Below, in pieces: positions 5,476 through 6,983 of a stretch of DNA of 6,983 bases; position 1 is the stretch's first letter; every line of letters starts with the position of its first letter. The DNA comes from Bacillota bacterium (lineage in GTDB: Bacteria > Bacillota > Negativicutes > Sporomusales > UBA7701): the NCBI GenBank assembly GCA_023415075.1, contig JAEZLU010000093.1, positions 1-6,983 on the forward strand, read 5' to 3'. Below the pieces are notes generated by a model that was given only the letters and a program-made list of their open reading frames with translations, was not told the DNA's origin and did no database searches. The position numbers and the translations under genes were made by a program.

Positions 5476-5901
5476 TCAGCGTCCTTCCCCGGCGTAAGTC
5501 AGCGCGACGATGCGGGCCACGGCGTCCTTGATGACCAGACCGAGGGGCCGGCTCTCCAGGCCGACGATTTCGAAATGGCTCTGGCTTACCGGCAGGAGGA
5601 TTTTGCGGGCGTCGCAGCCGGCCAGGGTCTCGGCGATCTTCGGCGTTATCTCACCCATCATGGCGTTGGCGATAATTATGCCGATAGGACCGGTGACGAT
5701 ATCGGCCCTGGCCGTCGAAACGACGACGGCGTTTTCGCCGGTGGCGCCGCGGGTGGCGCCGGCCCGCACCATATTATTGGTGGCGAGAGCGTTGGTGCCG
5801 AGGGCGATGACCTCGGCCCGCGAACCGAGCTGGGCGGTCAACTGGCCGATCAGTTGGGCTCCCAGGCCGCCGCCCATGCCGTCAACTACGGCTATGATCA
5901 T
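5476..5901 (-). CDS. DUF3842 family protein
   Basis: This 141-residue protein looks like the uncharacterised DUF3842 family. The N-terminus IIAVVDGMGGGLGAQLIGQL (2-21) has the look of a first beta strand, glycine-rich loop and helix of a Rossmann-like fold. It continues with VIALGTNALATNNMVRAG (31-48), ATGENAVVV (53-61), GPIGIIIANAMMGEITP (71-87) and KILLPVSQSHFEIVG (100-114). The conserved glycine and GTNA/GEN motifs suggest a small-molecule or nucleotide pocket, but no function is known to me. ATG 5901 is chosen because it is placed right before the glycine motif and has GGAAGG upstream; a longer open frame reaching 6498 overlaps the transporter gene in another frame and is not real. It lies 20 nt after the transporter and 1 nt before the thioesterase, so one operon is likely. 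Confidence 0.85.
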   Translation of the reverse strand: MIIAVVDGMGGGLGAQLIGQLTAQLGSRAEVIALGTNALATNNMVRAGATRGATGENAVVVSTARADIVTGPIGIIIANAMMGEITPKIAETLAGCDARKILLPVSQSHFEIVGLESRPLGLVIKDAVARIVALTYAGEGR

Positions 5902-5921
5902 ATTCTTCACCTTCCGCAAAT

Positions 5922-6983
5922 TTATAGGTCGCCACGTCCGCCCAGCCGGTGGGCAATGTTGACGCAGGCTGTTTCTTTGACCAAGAGAATGGCCGCAAGC
6001 GCCACCGCCAAAATGGCGGCACAGATCAGGAAGGCCAGCTGGAAGGCGGCCAGCGGGTATATCTTCATGCCGGCCTCGAGGCCACCCTGCCAGCCAAGGT
6101 CGAGCACGAAGCCGAACAACGGCTGGATGAGGGCGGCGCCGATGAACGGGCCGATATTGACGAAGCCGGTGGCCAGGCCGGTCAGATGGGGCGGGTTTAC
6201 CTCCTTGGCACAGGCCAGGTTGAGGGTGATGCCGGCGGCGCCGGCCCCCAGGAGGAAGCACAGCGGGTACAGGCTGTCCACCGGCGGCTTGCCGCCGTTC
6301 CAGAGCGTGAAGGCCAGCCAGGTGGCGAGCAGCAGGCCGCAGTTGGCGATGAACGGCACCCGCCGGGAACGGAAGCGGTCGGACAGCCAGCCGACTACCG
6401 GACCGATAAGCATGTAGCCGAGGGACACGGCCACCATATAGCCGGCAGCCGCCACCCGGTCCATGCCGTAAATCTGCATTAGGTAAGGAACGCCCCACAC
6501 GCCGGCGAAGGTCACATACACCCCGTAAAGACAGGTTGAAGCGACAAAGGGCGGCCAGGTGTAGGGGTTGGTGACGACGGTGCGGATGTCGGCGAGGACA
6601 CTGCCGCTGGCTGCCGGCGCCTCCTGGTGACTGACGCCTTCGGCCGACTCGACCTCGGTTATCGTCGGCAAGCCGTAGCCGGCCGGGGTGTCCCGTACCG
6701 TCAGCCAGCAGTAAACGGCGACGATCAGCGTCAAAATAGCTATCATATTAAATGATGCCCGCCAGCCGGCAATTTCAACCATAGCGGCCAACGGCGTGGC
6801 TGCGAGGGCAAACCCGAGATTACCGGTAAAAGAAGATAGGCCGGACAGTGTGCCGAATTCGCGATTGCGGAACCAGGTGGCGAAGACCTTGACGATATTT
6901 ATGTAGATAAAGCCTACGCCGATGCCGATAACGGCACGGGCCGTGAATAGCCATTCGAGGCTGGGGGCCCAGGCGAACATGAA
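5922..6983 (-). CDS. Major facilitator superfamily transporter, C-terminal part (cut by the right window edge)
   Basis: About 353 residues are visible, open at the right edge. An in-frame ATG at 6980 is probably internal, because a complete 12-helix MFS protein would need about two or three more N-terminal helices. Numbered from that ATG, hydrophobic segments alternate throughout. A hydrophilic central loop at roughly 96-129 (DTPAGYGLP through SGSVLADIR) separates the N and C halves. The loop GWLSDRFRSRR (197-207) matches the MFS motif-A form between helices 8 and 9 (G-x-L-S-D-R...R-R). The glycine-rich LSGLSSFTGNLGFALAATP (45-63) suits helices 4-5. The protein ends with a short basic cytoplasmic tail. 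It would move a small solute across the cytoplasmic membrane by proton or ion coupling or by uniport. The substrate is not evident; an organic acid would fit the CoA-related neighbours, but that is inference. It is the first visible gene of the DUF3842 and thioesterase unit. Confidence 0.88.
   Translation of the reverse strand, partial: FMFAWAPSLEWLFTARAVIGIGVGFIYINIVKVFATWFRNREFGTLSGLSSFTGNLGFALAATPLAAMVEIAGWRASFNMIAILTLIVAVYCWLTVRDTPAGYGLPTITEVESAEGVSHQEAPAASGSVLADIRTVVTNPYTWPPFVASTCLYGVYVTFAGVWGVPYLMQIYGMDRVAAAGYMVAVSLGYMLIGPVVGWLSDRFRSRRVPFIANCGLLLATWLAFTLWNGGKPPVDSLYPLCFLLGAGAAGITLNLACAKEVNPPHLTGLATGFVNIGPFIGAALIQPLFGFVLDLGWQGGLEAGMKIYPLAAFQLAFLICAAILAVALAAILLVKETACVNIAHRLGGRGDL

Noticed and set aside
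5902..6498. N-terminal extension of the DUF3842 frame up to 6498
   Set aside because: The extension overlaps the MFS gene in another frame, is Arg/Gly/Pro-rich, and the family begins at ATG 5901 with a ribosome binding site just upstream.
1..6983. tRNA or rRNA genes
   Set aside because: The gaps are short and are explained by the repeats or by ribosome binding sites; I saw no cloverleaf or conserved rRNA segment.

Overview
The window is GC-rich (roughly 60% or more by eye) and tightly packed. All nine protein-coding genes I can support lie on the minus strand, so gene order in transcription runs from the right end to the left end. The gene content suggests an anaerobic Firmicute: a 2-hydroxyacyl-CoA dehydratase-type activase with a single dehydratase-like Fe-S partner, a CofE-like ligase, a DUF3842 protein and an unusual glutamate racemase variant. 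Strong AGGAGG-type ribosome binding sites fit this too. My best guess is a Negativicutes/Sporomusaceae-type spore former, but that rests on family resemblance and not on a marker gene.

Right block (about 6983 down to 5064): a major facilitator transporter cut by the window edge, a DUF3842 protein 20 nt downstream, and a YbgC/FadM-type acyl-CoA thioesterase 1 nt after that. The spacing says they form one transcription unit. Middle block (4990 down to 2935): glutamate racemase (murI) after a 73-nt gap, then a small membrane-anchored protein of unknown function, then a CofE-like gamma-glutamyl ligase, with gaps of 30 and 13 nt.

Left block (2772 down to 1): a one-subunit HgdB-like protein overlaps its ATP-dependent activase by 4 nt (ATGA). 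After a further gap comes the N-terminal half of a hydantoinase/oxoprolinase-family protein that runs off the left edge. The activase is expected to spend ATP to push a low-potential electron into the HgdB-like protein. The substrate cannot be read from the sequence.

The only two gaps over 100 nt (858-1009 and 2773-2934) each hold a copy of a 120-122 bp element with 25-nt imperfect inverted ends and an internal GTAC-N6-GTAC hairpin. The copies differ in sequence, but the two arms of each copy have changed together, so the fold appears to have been kept. Copy A also supplies the stop codon of the activase gene. This repeat family and the small ATP-driven Fe-S module are the most interesting content of the window.
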